A stretch of 64,000 nt of DNA, taken from positions 1,125,246 through 1,189,245 of the forward strand of contig OZ017770.1 in assembly GCA_963969345.1 (NCBI GenBank), read 5' to 3'. Of the stretch, positions 50,083-62,730 are shown one piece after another. The position numbers and the translations under genes were made by a program. Every line of letters starts with the position of its first letter. The first letter of the stretch is position 1. The stretch comes from Turbatrix aceti (taxonomy: Eukaryota > Nematoda > Chromadorea > Rhabditida > Panagrolaimidae). The notes under the pieces were generated by a model, which was given only the letters and a program-made list of their open reading frames with translations, had not been told where the DNA came from and did no database searches.

Positions 50083-50662
50083 TCTTAACCAAAAAAAAAT
50101 TAATGAAGTTAGTTTTAATAAGCAAAATCTATTCGCAAACAGACTCGAACTAAGCAAGCGCAAGGGCAAATGGCCGACTCAAACATGGATTTCTTCGTTG
50201 TGAGCACCCTGGTGTGCGCTCGCAAAAAAAAAGTGGCTTGCAGATGTGAACAGACTTCTTTTAGCTTGGTATATACACAGCACGAAAGATGTACAAACCC
50301 TCTTCCACCTGCTTGTTAGCAACCAAGAAACGTTGTAGTTGAAAAAAATTATAGAGCTTTGATTAAAAAATACTCTTTTATGTGTTACAGGTGCTTCTCA
50401 AAAAAATATAGGTTGTTTGCAATCGTGAATCATGTCATATTAAAAAATAAATAATAAAAATACTATGATTTTAATACAAAACAGATTTTCAAGCATAGGG
50501 GCTACAGATATTTCTTCATACAATTTTACTCATAAAATCATAAGTGAACAAACGATGATAGTTTGTAAGTAAAAGTAGCAATGGCCAGCAATACAACTTT
50601 ATAAAATTCAAGCTTTTTTATATTATGTTGCCACAAGTTCAATATTGTTCTGACAATGTGCA
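50083..50662. other. Intergenic region
   Basis: AT-rich spacer between the collagen 3' end and the mrg-1 start, both on the minus strand. No feature is recognisable. Confidence 0.4.
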
Positions 50663-52020
50663 TTAATTTGAAACAAGTCCAGGACGAGGGCGCTTTGTAA
50701 CGTAAACAAATCGTCTGCGAGTTACAACTTCTTCTTCTTCAGCTGGTGTAGTGGATTCAGGTTCGCCTTCATCAACTTGTTCAAAGTCAGTAGGTGCTTG
50801 GCTATTGGCACTGGCGTGATCATAGTTGGGGTAGTTGTCCTGATATGCTTCATTTGTAAGTTGGGGTTCAGGGAACTTGTCGATGGTCGGCAGTGGCTGA
50901 GAAGACTTGGAGGGTTCAGTGCGAGACTTTGTCGTGGTCTCGTCATTGTTACCGCCATCTAAGAGTTGGCTGTCAACGAAGGGATCGGATTGGGCCTCAG
51001 TGGTCGGTAAAGGGATGGGCTTTGTAACTACGACTTCCGGAGCTGCCTGAGCTTTGGCTGGGGATTGCAAAGCATCTTTTTTGGTGGGCTGAAATTGTAT
51101 GTTTTACGATATATTCATTTTTCGTTCAAAACTTACACCAATAAGACTAAGCTCCTTCGGACAGGGACAGAATCGAGGATTAGCACCCTGTTCACCCTGC
51201 GGACCTTTGGCACCTCGGGGACCAGGTTTGCCGTCTTGTCCATCGAATCCGGGCAATCCGGGTTGACCATCTGGACCTGGCTTGCCATACACGTAATTTT
51301 GCTTTCCACGAGGACCCTGTTTGCCAGGCGAACCAACGGGTCCGGGGGCACCTTTTGGTCCTGGAGGACCAGTGCCACCAGGAGCCGGTATACCTGCTGA
51401 TCCCATTTTACCTGGCTTTCCTGGAGTTCCAGGCAATCCAAGAGCGCCTTCAGGACCTTGTTCACCATCCACACCATCAATGCCGGGTAGTCCGTGCTCA
51501 CCGCGATCACCAGGAGGTCCGTCGAATCCAGGAGATCCAGGGGGACCACGGGGGCCTTGTTTCCCCGCCGGGCATACGATACACTGGTTATACAGCTCAT
51601 TAAGTTGGGTTGTTGCATCCAAGCCTCGTGGTCCATCTTTGCCAGCCTCACCTTCTTCACCGTCTTCCCCAGAGTCACCTGGAGGGCCAGGAGGACCTGG
51701 CACAGCAGGAGGACATCGCTCTCTGATGACTTCACTATCAAAAGTAGCACGTCGGTGTCGAGTGCTCACTTGCAATAGCCGAGCGGAATTGTGGTCAAAT
51801 TGTTTGGCAAAGTTCTGAAATTTATATTTAAATTGCGTTTACAAATAACATAACGTACATTAAATCGAGAAATTCGTTGCTTAAAAATATATTTGACATC
51901 TTCACTGTAGTTGAAAAGATAGGGAAGGAGTATAATTTGCGTCAAAATGCACAACGACGCAATTAACACAGTCGCTGCTCCTACCGCCTTGTAGAGCATT
52001 TTTTGTGACCACTGACCCAT
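50663..52020 (-). CDS. Nematode cuticle collagen (membrane-anchored, Gly-X-Y)
   Basis: Structural collagen of the cuticle. Exon 1 (52020 to about 51859) gives a cytoplasmic start and one transmembrane anchor (VLIASLCILTQIILLPYLF). Exon 2 has a furin-type site before the triple-helix part (STRHRRATF). Cys-containing non-collagen pieces (RERCPPAV, NQCIVCPAG, PRFCPCPKE) flank Gly-X-Y blocks such as PGPPGPPGDSGEDGEEGEAG and GSAGIPAPGG. The last exon (about 51089-50663) is a non-collagenous C-terminal tail of about 140 residues, rich in Pro, Ser, Glu and Asp, ending with TRRRFVYVTKRPRPG. Cys spacing places it in the standard cuticle collagen group, but the long C-terminal tail is unusual. The TM anchor and RHRR site are normal for the family. 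Which Caenorhabditis col/sqt/dpy group it fits is not clear. Confidence 0.92.
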
Positions 52021-52399
52021 TCACTGCTGATCAGAAGTCTTTTTGTTTGTCAACGTGACCTTCATTTGTTAAAAAAAGAGGTCAACAGAATTCCTTTTTC
52101 GTAGTTATGAGTTCAAGGTTGGTACCCAACTGTTAATTAAATAACATCTGCATATCTGTGTCACAAGTTTACATATTTTTTAAATCACAAACATATTGTA
52201 AATGCTGCTACACAGAACTGTATGTTACAAATTGTTATCATTGTAACAGCATAAATAAGTAAAATATTTTTTTGTATCGCTTCCAAAGTTTCATTTTTTT
52301 TCTGTAAACAGAAAGTAACGTGGTTGCGAAAAAATGTTAGTTTGATTTAGCATGCGAATAAAAAATAACAAAATAGTGAAAAAATCATCTTCGTCCCAA

Positions 52400-52458
52400 A
52401 TGATCTAACTTATGATCTAACTTATGTATATATGATCTAACTTATGTATATATGTGCT
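52400..52458 (+). repeat. Short tandem repeat TGATCTAACTTATG(TATATA)
   Basis: Three adjoining copies of ATGATCTAACTTATG, two of which are followed by TATATA. It is a small local tandem repeat with no sign of function. Confidence 0.8.
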
Positions 52459-52529
52459 CGTACAAAAAAGAGTAGATTGATTGATTAATTGAAATAGTAA
52501 TAAATTAATGTTACTTCACGAAATAACCA

Positions 52530-52850
52530 GAAATAACATATTAACGAAAAAATTGTTATTCCGATTCAGCCTGCAATTACAAAGTAACAAAATAGCAATC
52601 AAAAGACATTACACCACTTTTGCCTGCAAACCTGAAGTAACATATTAACAAAAAAATATGTTATTCCGATTCGGCCAGCAGTTACAAAAGTAACATCATA
52701 GCAAAAAAAAATATTATTCAAATCCAGCCTGTCATTCAGAAGTAACAAAATAGCAACCAAAAGATGTTACTTCTCTTTTGAAATCCAAAAGTAACAAACA
52801 TATTAACGAAAAAATGTTGTTGTGAGACTGTCATTCAGAGGTAACAAGAT
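52530..52850 (+). repeat. Degenerate tandem repeat with GTAACA/ATATTAACGA units
   Basis: Three imperfect units of about 100-160 bp share ATATTAACGAAAAAAT, then TTATTCCGATTC(A/G)GCC, then AGTAACAAAATAGCAA. The later unit is shortened and altered. The repeat lies in the divergent promoter spacer of the collagen and PI3K genes. Confidence 0.65.
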
Positions 52851-53204
52851 AAAAAAATACGCATTTCTTAACTAATTATGTGTAAAAATAAAAAAAAAAT
52901 ATTTATTTTAACTTGCATTTAAGTTTATTTTTACTCCCCCCCCCCCAAAAAAAATATAAAAAATAAAATCAAAGGGAAATTAGGGGTAGATTCTCTTTTT
53001 TTCCGTTCAATGTCGTTTTTTATCACTATCATTGTAACCATCAGTATCATGTCATGAAGGCAAAAAAACGGTATCAGGTAATCATTAGCCGCTCAATGTA
53101 CGTCTGATAGCGGAGTGTCCAAATGTCGAGCACTCGCGGTTTGTACTAGCTTTTTTCTCTCAGGTAATTTATGTCTTATTCATTGATTTTGTCTTTTATA
53201 AGAA

Positions 53205-56200
53205 ATGACACGGAACATGGACGACGATGACGAGCTGCGACTTGCACTTCGATTAAGTTGGTATGATTTATTTAATCTTTCATTAAATTATTCTAATTTT
53301 TTAGTCAATCATTTGAAGCCGAACAACGAATGCGAGCAAATGCGTCATCGGAGCAAGGTGAATCTCGTATCAGGCAAAAAGACATTGACGAAATCACAGC
53401 TCTCTATCAACAGCCATCACCAGATGTACCTCATTGCCACCAATCCGAATCTTTTGCAACGACATCCTTGCTTCAACCAGGGCTTTTCTTTCATGGTCAA
53501 AACGAGCATAGCCCGATATATGATCCGTTTCGTACGCAAGGGGATATAATGCTTGATCTGGACAGCACACCTAGAGGCGTAAGTTTACAGTGTTGTTTTG
53601 TACATAGATTATTTCTGTCGTTTGCAGCAGCCTTTTTCATGTGTAACGAAAAACGGTCAGGCATCTGAAACAAGCGTTTCTCAAGGTAAACGTAGTTTTT
53701 AAATCAGTTTTATTATTGATTTTATAAACGTGATTTTAAACTATAAAACTTGGATTTAATTTTAGATTGTCTCAAGCCACGCCGCCCTCCGCCTCCGAAG
53801 TATACCGATGTCATTAACAGAAAGACGTCGACTTTTAAGCCGAAGACTTCTACAGAGATCAATCGTATCAAAATAATTGATGCGGAAAATGTCTTTGTTA
53901 GAGAGTCAAGCATGCTGCGGTGTAAAGCTGCAACTTTTCACAAAAATACGGGTGATTCCGTGTTTTTTATCGCACCAACTGTTGACTACATGACGACATT
54001 GGCTGATTCTATCAAATTTAAAGTTTTTCGTGATAATACGTGGCCTCGTAATTATTGCAAGCTTCCGACCGAGGTCACGCTTGCGTTTGAAAGTTCGTCG
54101 ACTTGCGAAGACCTGCTAATTGCTGTGCTGGCACGTCTTTTACCTCCGGACGACATTGGCAGTGTTTGTAAAATTGAGGACTACGCCCTGAAAATGTATG
54201 GTGTTGACGAGTTCTTGATGCCACATGCCATCATCGGACATCATTCTTTCGTTGGAAAATTTGTTACCAGATGCCAAGATGTACCGCTTCAAATTGGCCT
54301 CAGACAGATGAAGCACGTCAATTTTCAATACGTTCAAGATATTCTTAAAAAGTTTGTTATTGAATTGTAATTGCGTTTCTCATCTCAATTTTCAGACCTG
54401 ATTCCTTATTCCGCATCGATCGCAAAAAACTCGAAGAAAAGCTTGATGCCGTTTTTTATCGTTTGCAAAGCATGGAACAACAAAAGCACTATAACTTGAA
54501 TCTCAGAAAAGACGTCATCAGTCTTGTTATCTCGCTATGCCAACTATGCATGAATGTTATGACACTGGACGTTGCCTCTGCGCTTGACACATTGCTTACT
54601 GCAGACATTGAAAGTCATTTTTTTGTGGCCAAGCGGAATTTGATCAATGCACTACACGAAATGGTGACTATGATCTGCAGTGGTTCTCATTGCGATTATA
54701 CAGTCGAAAGCATAGTAGATGACAGCCAATTGGACGTTGTAGAATCGCAAAATATGAATGACGAATTCATGGTTTTTATCGAAAGTATGCACAATATTTC
54801 CCCCGAATGGCAAAGTAAATATAGTAAGTTTTATGTTGAGGTTCGTCTTATGTATGGCACTACAACTATTGGAACTAAAATAGCAACTCACCAAAAAGGT
54901 GTAATCTCGAGATATAACCTTTGTACAATTTCAATGAATTATTGGGTTAGCTTTGTTTTGTAATTTAGTTAAAAAAAATTATTTTCAGATATTGTTAGGA
55001 GCGGAAATCATGGTCTTGCCACGTGAAGTACAGGTCTGCGTCATAGTATCTGGAGTATCTGAAAGTCCCAACAAAGAGATTGCAAAAATATTAGCGTACG
55101 CTTCGATGCCTGTCTTCGATTTTGACGGTTTTCTTTGTCAAACAAAAGTCATGCTACCCCTGACCGTTGTGGATCAACCCGTCTTTCAGTCATGGGGACC
55201 TGTGCCACTTCTACGGAGTAAAACTGATGTTATCATTGTGTTGTCATTTCTCAAGTACCATTATCGTGTTAAATTTCCGCAACAAATTGAACATGAACAA
55301 ATGTGAGTTATTACCATGGCCTGAGGTAAAATTTTTTTTTACGTTTTTAGAACACCTGTACCGTTTACAACGTTGAGTGAGTCTGATCAAATTTACATTA
55401 TGGATTTGATTGACAAACAACCTGATGTTCACAGCATTAAAAATGATGACAAACTACTTTTATGGTCCAATCGACGCGCCTTGATGGAGATGAGGGAAGC
55501 GTTCTTACCCACGCTATACTCTGTGGATAAATGGGATTCACTTTCGTTGAGTAATGTTTATCCTCTTTTGGAAAAATGGAATCCACCAGATTTTCAGTTT
55601 ATTACTGAGCTTTTGCTTCCTTTGTAAGTTGAATGATCAACAAGATTTTATGCAGTGTCATGATTTTAGCTTTCAAGATCAAGTCGTACGAAAACATGGC
55701 GTGGAAATCATTAAACGCGGATCTCTGGATTTCAAGATTAATATCTTACCTCAACTAACTGAAGCATTAAGGTTCGAGCGTTTTGAAAACTCTGCATTGG
55801 CTGAATTTTTGCTTGAATCATGCACCAAAGATCGTCGGTTTGCTACGCTTTTGTACTGGGAACTTGAGCAGAGAACGCTCAATGAATTGCCGCCGTTTTC
55901 AACTCGGTGTCGTTTGCTGCTAGAATTACTCATACAGTTGGAAATTCCAAATTTTGTGGAAGACATTACTTGCCAAAAGCATTTTCTTCAAAGAATCGAC
56001 AACATATCAGACGGTGCCAAGTCTGTACACAATTCACTGATTGTGAGTTATTAAATTTATAATAGCATTTCATATTTGTGCATGCTTTAGACCACTCAAG
56101 TGCAATCTCAACTCCGAGAAATGAACAAAAAAATAATTACCACAAAGCTGCACATGCCGATCAATCCTGGTTTTTTGTGCATCTGCATTGATGTAGAAAA

Positions 56201-58089
56201 ATGCGGTGTTTTCATGTCAAATGCCAAGCCCCTGAAATTACATCTCATTGGCGAGAAATCATCCTACGACGTCATGTATAAAATAGGAGATGATCTGAGG
56301 CAAGATGCGATTGTGCTTCAACTTGTGCGAATCATGAATGATCTCTGGTTGCGGGAAAATTTGGATTTGCGAATGTTGACTTACCGTGTCCAACCAACGG
56401 GTAAAAACCGAGGGCTGATTGAACTTGTGGACGACTGCCAAACGCTACGACAAATCGCAGACAAACTAACCGACGTTTTTCGAGATGATATGATAAGCAA
56501 ATGGATTTGCCGCCACAATGCATCCGAATTTGAGTGCCGCATTGCTTTTGACAACTTTTTGCGCTCATGTGCTGGCTGGTGCGTTGTTACATACGTTCTC
56601 GGCATTGGCGATCGACACAATGACAACATTCTAATTTGCAAGTCGGGGCATGTTTTTCACATTGATTTTGGCAAGTACATGGGCGACTTTCAAACTGTAC
56701 TTGGATTCAATCGGGATCGTGTTCCTTTTGTTTTGACTCCTGAGATGGTGTTTGTAATCAACAACGGTGCAATGACGAACACGGCGAAGTTTCAAGAGTT
56801 TTCTGATTACTGTTGCAAGGCTTTCAACTGTCTACGTCATAATCGCGAGCAATTGCTCAATGTCATACGATTTGTGAGTTTTTGCAGGACACGCTGCAAT
56901 AATATAAATTTCTCAGATGTCTTGCTCTAACGTTGGATACATGAACATGCATTCGGTGAATTTTGTTCAAAAACAATTGGTATTAAATTTCACAGATGCC
57001 GAAGCCACTTCATATTTTACTCATCTTATTCGAAAAAGTTTTGACAATGTTGCACCTCGCATAAATTTTGTTGTGCATTCTGCGGCCCAAAAAATGACCG
57101 GTAGCAGTACGAATTCGTCAAAACAGGATGGACTTTTTAGTTTCACAGCTGATGTGTATACGGCAAATACAGAATCAAAGATTCAAACGGTTAACGTGAT
57201 TAACTTTGAGAAGTGTAGGATGCCCGCTAAGTGTTACGTGAGTCTTGTTTTACATGCTGGAAGTTGAAAACTATTTCATTTGTATTTTTTAGATGTTTCA
57301 TTTCGAAGTGTTTCATATCAATGAAACAAAACCAGTTATTATATACAGGACGTACGAAGAATGTCAGGAACTGCACTCTGGTCTGGTAAAGATGTTTGGT
57401 GAAGCCGCATTACCAGTGTTAGATACAAACGCTAGCTTCATGCGATCGAATACTCGTCAAGCCGCTGAACAACGGCAGCTGGCTTTGTGCCAGTTTTTTA
57501 AGCGACTCCCTACCGAAATTTTGCAGTCCGATTTGGTTTGCACTTTCTTCCACACTATTCATCGTGACACAAACCCCGAAATTATCAAAGATGTGCAAAG
57601 TATAAACTTTTAATAGAATCTTTACTTTTATTGGAATAATAACTTTTTCTAGAACATAACCCAATATCAACGCAACTTACCTCATTGCAAATTAAGCTTT
57701 CAGTAGAGAAGAATAAAAATACTTTAAACGTATTTGTCGGTAATGCTTGTCACCTGCCTCTTATCGGTGGAACGTCAAATCAGCCTCCAGATTCTTATGT
57801 TAAGCTTTACGTTCATTCCAGCGGACTTGTGCACAACAAACAAAAAAGTGACATTGTAAGAGGTACCTGTAATCCTACGTACAATTCCACGTTCACATAC
57901 ACTTTCAATTCCCCAGCAGAACTCAAAAACTCATTCCTTGACGTTGGAATCTGGCAATCAAGTGCAACAGTTATCCGTGATAACTATCGAATATGTGGTA
58001 CCATGGTTCCGCTTGCTCCTGTATTGCAGGCCCCAACTGATCGTAGAGGTACTCATATAAGTGACCGACCTTATGTGTTAACAAATTGA
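53205..58089 (+). CDS. piki-1: Class II phosphatidylinositol 3-kinase (PI3K-C2) with PX and C2 domains
   Basis: Makes PI3P and PI(3,4)P2 on endosomes and phagosomes. Exon 1 starts at 53205 (MTRNMDDDDELRLALRLS, UIM-like) and joins 53306 onward. Then come a Pro-rich piece (PRRPPPPKYTDVI) and the Ras-binding/C2 part (CEDLLIAVLARLLPPDDIG). The helical PIK domain follows (DKLLLWSNRRALMEMREAF, FKINILPQLTEALRFERFE). The kinase has the ATP-binding Lys in MYKIGDDLRQDAIVLQL, catalytic loop GIGDRHNDN and activation start HIDFGKYMG. All catalytic residues are intact. After the kinase come a PX domain (EVFHINETKPVIIYRTYEEC, LCQFFKRLPTEI) and a C-terminal C2 domain (LNVFVGNACHLPLIGG, DSYVKLYVHS). PX+C2 after the kinase defines class II. 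The stop is at 58089. Many short introns; all junctions I tested keep frame. Symbol from the Caenorhabditis class II gene. Confidence 0.92.
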
Positions 58090-59765
58090 ATCCGTCAATT
58101 GATTGTTTTCTGTTCCTATTAAGCATTTATTTTTAGACATTTTTTTGACGTTCTCGGCATTGGTTTTGAATTTTTTGAACATATTCTGTTATTTATTTAT
58201 TTATTTACCGTCCTTGTTTTATAAGAAGTCGACGCCGCTGCAAAACCAGTTATAACTAGTATAGAATAAAGGGTATATATAAATTTTGAAAAAACTGTAC
58301 ACAATTATACTCAGTAATAAATATTTCATATTGTGGATACTGAGTCAAAAAGGGTCAATGTACGAATTTTTTAAATTGCTTTGGAACAATTTCGAATAAT
58401 TTCTCATTTTTAATATGATTTCTCTTCAATACGTTTGATTTGGTTTTTGTCTACTTGATTCCTAGGGTCCCCTGCTTTTTGTACTTAAAAATAATATGGA
58501 AGCATTTTTTGAAGCAAATACGGCTGTCTATGTGAAGTGTTTTTTTGCTGCCATCAGTGTTCCAACGACTCCTACTGCGGAATCAACTTAGGAACCAGAG
58601 TCGATATTTTTTTTCAGATTCAAATAATTAAAATCTCTTTTGAAGAAAATGTACTCTTTTTTTGCAAAATTTTAACTTTCGTAAATTTATAACGAACGTA
58701 TAAGAAAAAAAACGGAAACAAAACAATCTACTTTACAAAAAATAAAGTTTAGCCGGAAGAAAGAATGAAAAGACAAAAATCCCGTTCAACGACCTCTACG
58801 ATTCATGCTTTGACACGGCAACAAATCATGCTTTGACTGTGGATAGTTGTTTTAGTATGCGTTGCTCGTTTTGTTCTTATCAAAAATTGCAGCCAAATCG
58901 CGATCAACAGTTTTTTGTTGTAATTATAAAACATTTTTGATTTGCCAAATTTTGCATGCGTTTGTATTTCTTTTTTTACAACATGCATATTTTTTTGCAC
59001 TTCTAAATATAAATATACGTTAAAAATGAACAAAAAATGTTTTTTCATAATGTGCTTGTGAACGCTCAGTGCAGTAAAAGGAGAAAAATGCAGCATTTAG
59101 GCAGCGTGGTAGCTCACTCTGAGTTGCGTATAATTTATTACTAGACAACCAACAACCCCGCAATTTTCTACCACTCGGCTCAAAACTGACTTTGTTGGTT
59201 CGTTTTCTATGGAAGGATTTTTTGTGCTCGCTAGCTGCTGCCAAGTCGCATTGAAACGGTGTTGTTTCGGATATTTTTTTAACCTGATGATTTTTTCTTA
59301 ACAATTGTTCATATTTTTTTTTCATCGGATCAAAGATTACAGCCGAATCGTGCCCTGCAGTTTTTTGTTGTAATTATGTGATATTTTTGCCGGTTCTTTC
59401 TCGCCGACTTTGTCAGTGCGCTTGCAATGTCAAAAAAATGCTCTGTTGTTGGTGCGTTTGCCAAACCAGATCGAGAGAATATGAATGCACTGATATGATT
59501 GTGGCATACAGAACCCCTTTGACCTGACCTATGAGATAATGCTTTCCCTTACATCGGTCACAGCGCGCTTTAGGGAATTAACTTTTTTTATAAGCTTATT
59601 TGGGCATTTTATTGTTGATTTGGAAGCGAGGAAAATTTTGTTACGTCGAAAGCAGCCGTGCATGACTGATAGTTCTTCTCTCTGCACATGTTTGTTGCCA
59701 GTCAGTTGGTGCGCGTGCCAAGCGTTATCGTGAGAAGCGGTGGCTATCACACTATCAGACAAACG
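58090..59765. other. AT-rich non-coding region at edge of repeat block
   Basis: 3' UTR of the PI3K gene, then AT-rich sequence with no gene. From about 58800 it contains diverged copies of sequence found again in the inverted-repeat arm (for example CAGTTTTTTGTTGTAATTAT near 58910 and 59360). Confidence 0.5.
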
Positions 59766-60410
59766 CATATATGACCTTGCCGCAAACAACGCCTCTCTGT
59801 TCTTTCTGGGTATCTGATGCACCTGTTGTTTTGTGATGTTGTTTGCAACTTTTTTCTTTTTATCAGTGTCTCCATGTTTTTATTGAATTTTGACGGATCA
59901 GAATAATTTTTTGTTACCCACATGCATTGATCTCCGACGGATACCATCGATATGCCTATTTATTGTCGATTTTTGGCATGTCAGGGAATTAATTTTTCTG
60001 TTATCAGCCATTTGGAGCATTTTATCAGTTGGGCGTCGCTGTTTTTTTCTTCTCTCTGCACATGTTTGTTGCCCGTCTTTTGGTGCGCGTGCCAAGCAAA
60101 GTTATCAGTAGACAAACGAACTGATATGATTGTGTGCAACAAGCATAGTCACTCTGACCTCTAAGGGCATCAGTTGCGTTTGATCATTGTTTTGTTTTTT
60201 ACAAAAATGATTTTAGGCCACTCGCGTGCACGCCGATTTGCCGCAATTTGAACCAGTCTCGTGCACGTTTACCCGTTTTTCCGTATGTTTTTTTTATTTG
60301 CGTGAATTGGAATTATTTTTTGTTACCTATGAGCAGTGGTCCACGGTCGAGACTGTCGATATGCCCGTTTATTGTTAATTGTGCCGAGTTTTTGGCATGC
60401 ATGATCCATG
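58800..60410 (+). repeat. Diverged tandem repeat array
   Basis: Several sequence pieces recur at spacings of about 375-630 bp with moderate divergence. Examples are TTCTTCTCTCTGCACATGTT (near 59671 and 60050), GTGCGCGTGCCAAGC (near 59707 and 60084), CTGATATGATTGTG (near 59492 and 60121) and TTTTTTGTTACC (near 59907 and 60313). They form a degraded tandem series running into the left arm of the palindrome. Confidence 0.55.
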
Positions 60411-61215
60411 TAAAAGCCAAGAAAGGTTATTTTCCTGCGTTTTTTTTTAATCGAACCCAATTTCAAACCCTGTTTGACATGTCTAATTATTTTTATCATT
60501 TTCAGCTTAAGCAATTGTTTATAATGACTGCACTGATCCTTTTTTTGCTTCCGTTTTTTGTAATCGTGTTTTTTGCTTCTGCGTGCACGTTGTTTTTATA
60601 TATTTTTTCATTTTTCATACGTTTTATGAACTATGAAAATATGAAAACAACTTTGACGACTCGACTCCGCCGACGTCTGGTCTGCTTCTTGACCCAGTTT
60701 GCGGTTTCCTTAGGCGTCGCACACTGCGTGTCGGCCCTGCAAGCTGCCGTACTCCGTCTGTGAAGGATCAACTGGCGACTTCTGATTCCGGAACTTGGGT
60801 ATCCAACACGGAATGCATGGCTGAGTATTCCGCGTCTACGCATGCGGACCCGCCTGGATCTTGGAGGATGGCCGCAGAGGCGAGTGCTGCGGACGTGAGG
60901 CCCGCGGTCCTTTCGTGGGGCCCGGGAGTTACGGGAACTTGGTTTTGGCGGTAGTTTTGGTTTTATAGGGCAGTCTGGGATTTTATGATGGTATGGGAGA
61001 ATTTTATGAGACACGGGGATGAGCTGGATACCGCCAAGACGGGTTGTCGTTAACCATATGCCAAGAGGCCCCCTTTGGGGGGTCGACGCCAGTGCCGAAC
61101 CCGGAATTCACGTTGAAGGGTGACTTCGATATGCCTGACGGGGAAGAAGACAAAAGCCCAGCAGGACAGGTGAGTTGGCTTGATTTGAGCAACCGGTGTT
61201 TAACTTTTTTTTTTC
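59766..61215 (+). repeat. Left arm of large inverted repeat
   Basis: This 1450 nt stretch is the reverse complement of 62553-64000 with only rare differences; translated frames are identical over long runs on both arms. The inner border is a T-run followed by C at 61215, after which the arms differ. The outer border in the window is set by the window end, not by loss of match. Its inner 450 nt (about 60770-61215) are GC-rich and exon-like, unlike the surrounding AT-rich sequence. Confidence 0.95.
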
Positions 61216-62552
61216 GTGGAACACAGACGTAACCAGGTATAAGGGGAGACAGATGGCTAGTGCCTTCTACAGGGAGACAGACTACAACACGTCAATCTAC
61301 ACACCCGTCCGATCAAAGGTCTAGCACAGTAAAAAGGTGTCTTACATTCAAGACCTAGGATTCTGATACGCTGCCCCCTCTCCAACTAATCTCGCCAAGA
61401 GACTCAGCACCAAAGAAGTACCAGAGAAGGATCTAAGCATTACACCTTTAGCACGGAACCAGTTGCTTAACGAAAACGCGGCCAATGATTGCAGGAGGAG
61501 TACCCTACAGCGTCACTCACACCGACCTTTGACTCCGATACCTTTAGCGCTACGTCAAACAGCACTACGTTCCTTCAAAAGTCTAGACTCTTCCGTCATC
61601 TATATAACAAAAAAATCATACTAAACGCTTCCAATACTAGGCAGCGCCAAATCCCTAGCAATGCTCCTAAATACACGCACTGGCCGCCACATAACTATGA
61701 AGCTCCAATGTCCATAACGAAAATGCGGCTAATGAGTGCAGGAGGAGTGCCCTACAGCGTCACACCACTGACAAAAACCCTGTTCACTCACACCTCCGCG
61801 TGTCCGAGGTAACTAGCATACAGCATATTCGCTAATTATGTCGCTTGCCACACCGCCAGGTCCGAAAGAGCGCCACCCTACCCTACAGCGTCACGCATAC
61901 CGACCTTTGACTCTGACACCTTGCACCCACCCCCGCCGATAGACTCAGACAGGGATCTAATGTAAGCATCACACCTTTAGCGCTACGTCTACGTACCTTC
62001 AAAAGTCTAGACTCTTCTGTCATCCATACAACAAAAAATCGCACAAAATGCTTATATAAGGCAGCGCCAAACCCCTAGCATTGCTCCTGAATACACGCAC
62101 TGGCCGTCACCTGACTATTAAGCTCCATTGTCCTTACGTAAGCATTCCCCGAATCCATTCCGCGCGTCCAAGGTATCTAGCGTACAGCATACTCGCTAAT
62201 AATGTCGTTTGCCACACCGCCAGGTCCGAAAGAGCGCCCGCCACACACAAAACTATCCCTTCAGGCACAATCACACGAGCCAGCAGCAAACTAACGGCAA
62301 CACTAATAAATCCAAGTACTACGGCAAAATCGAAGTCAAAAAACTATCCACGAATTCTAATTCACAATAATTAGACCGTAAAATTAATTCTGCCCCCCCC
62401 ATAATAGTTTATACATGCAACAATAGAAATCAAATTTTGGGATCCTATCGGCAGCGACGGCGATCAAACCGCACAGACAGGATCCCGACATTACCTGACT
62501 CCTGAGTGGCCGTGGCATGTGCAGCGGACAAGAGTCGGAGAACTCTGCAAGT
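61216..62552. repeat. Loop of the inverted repeat with internal direct repeats
   Basis: This 1.34 kb spacer contains two direct copies of a ~370 bp unit (about 61497-61862 and 61877-62238). They share CCCTACAGCGTCAC, ACCGACCTTTGACTC, CTTCAAAAGTCTAGACTCTT, AGGCAGCGCCAAA, GAATACACGCACTGGCC-like pieces and CGCCAGGTCCGAAAGAGCGC. A third short copy of GCCCTACAGCGTCAC lies near 61750. No protein family is visible. The plus strand is C- and A-rich, unlike the rest of the window. Confidence 0.8.
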
Positions 62553-62730
62553 GAAAAAAAAAGTTAAACACCGGTTGCTCAAATCAAGCCAACTCACCTG
62601 TCCTGCTGGGCTTTTGTCTTCTTCCCCATCAGGCATATCGAAGTCACCCTTCAACGTGAATTCCGGGTTCGGCACTGGCGTCGACCCCCCAAAGGGGGCC
62701 TCTTGGCATATGGTTAACGACAACCCGTCT
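62440..62730 (-). pseudogene. Exon-like fragment with intact intron at arm/loop border, unknown family
   Basis: Minus-strand reading gives PVPNPEFTLKGDFDMPDGEE and DKSPAGQ, then a donor CAG|GTGAGT, a pyrimidine-rich intron of about 50 nt, an acceptor CACTTGCAG and a short further exon with a second donor-like AG|GTAATG. I do not recognise it. The reading frame is closed upstream, so it looks like a piece of a gene carried by the repeat. It could also be a transposon exon. Confidence 0.35.

Larger units (their letters stand above)
52021..53204. other. Intergenic region with repeats upstream of collagen and PI3K genes
   Basis: Divergent spacer of about 1.2 kb that must hold both promoters. It contains two kinds of repeat, listed separately, and a C-run followed by an A-run near 52936-52955. 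No gene is seen. Confidence 0.5.
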
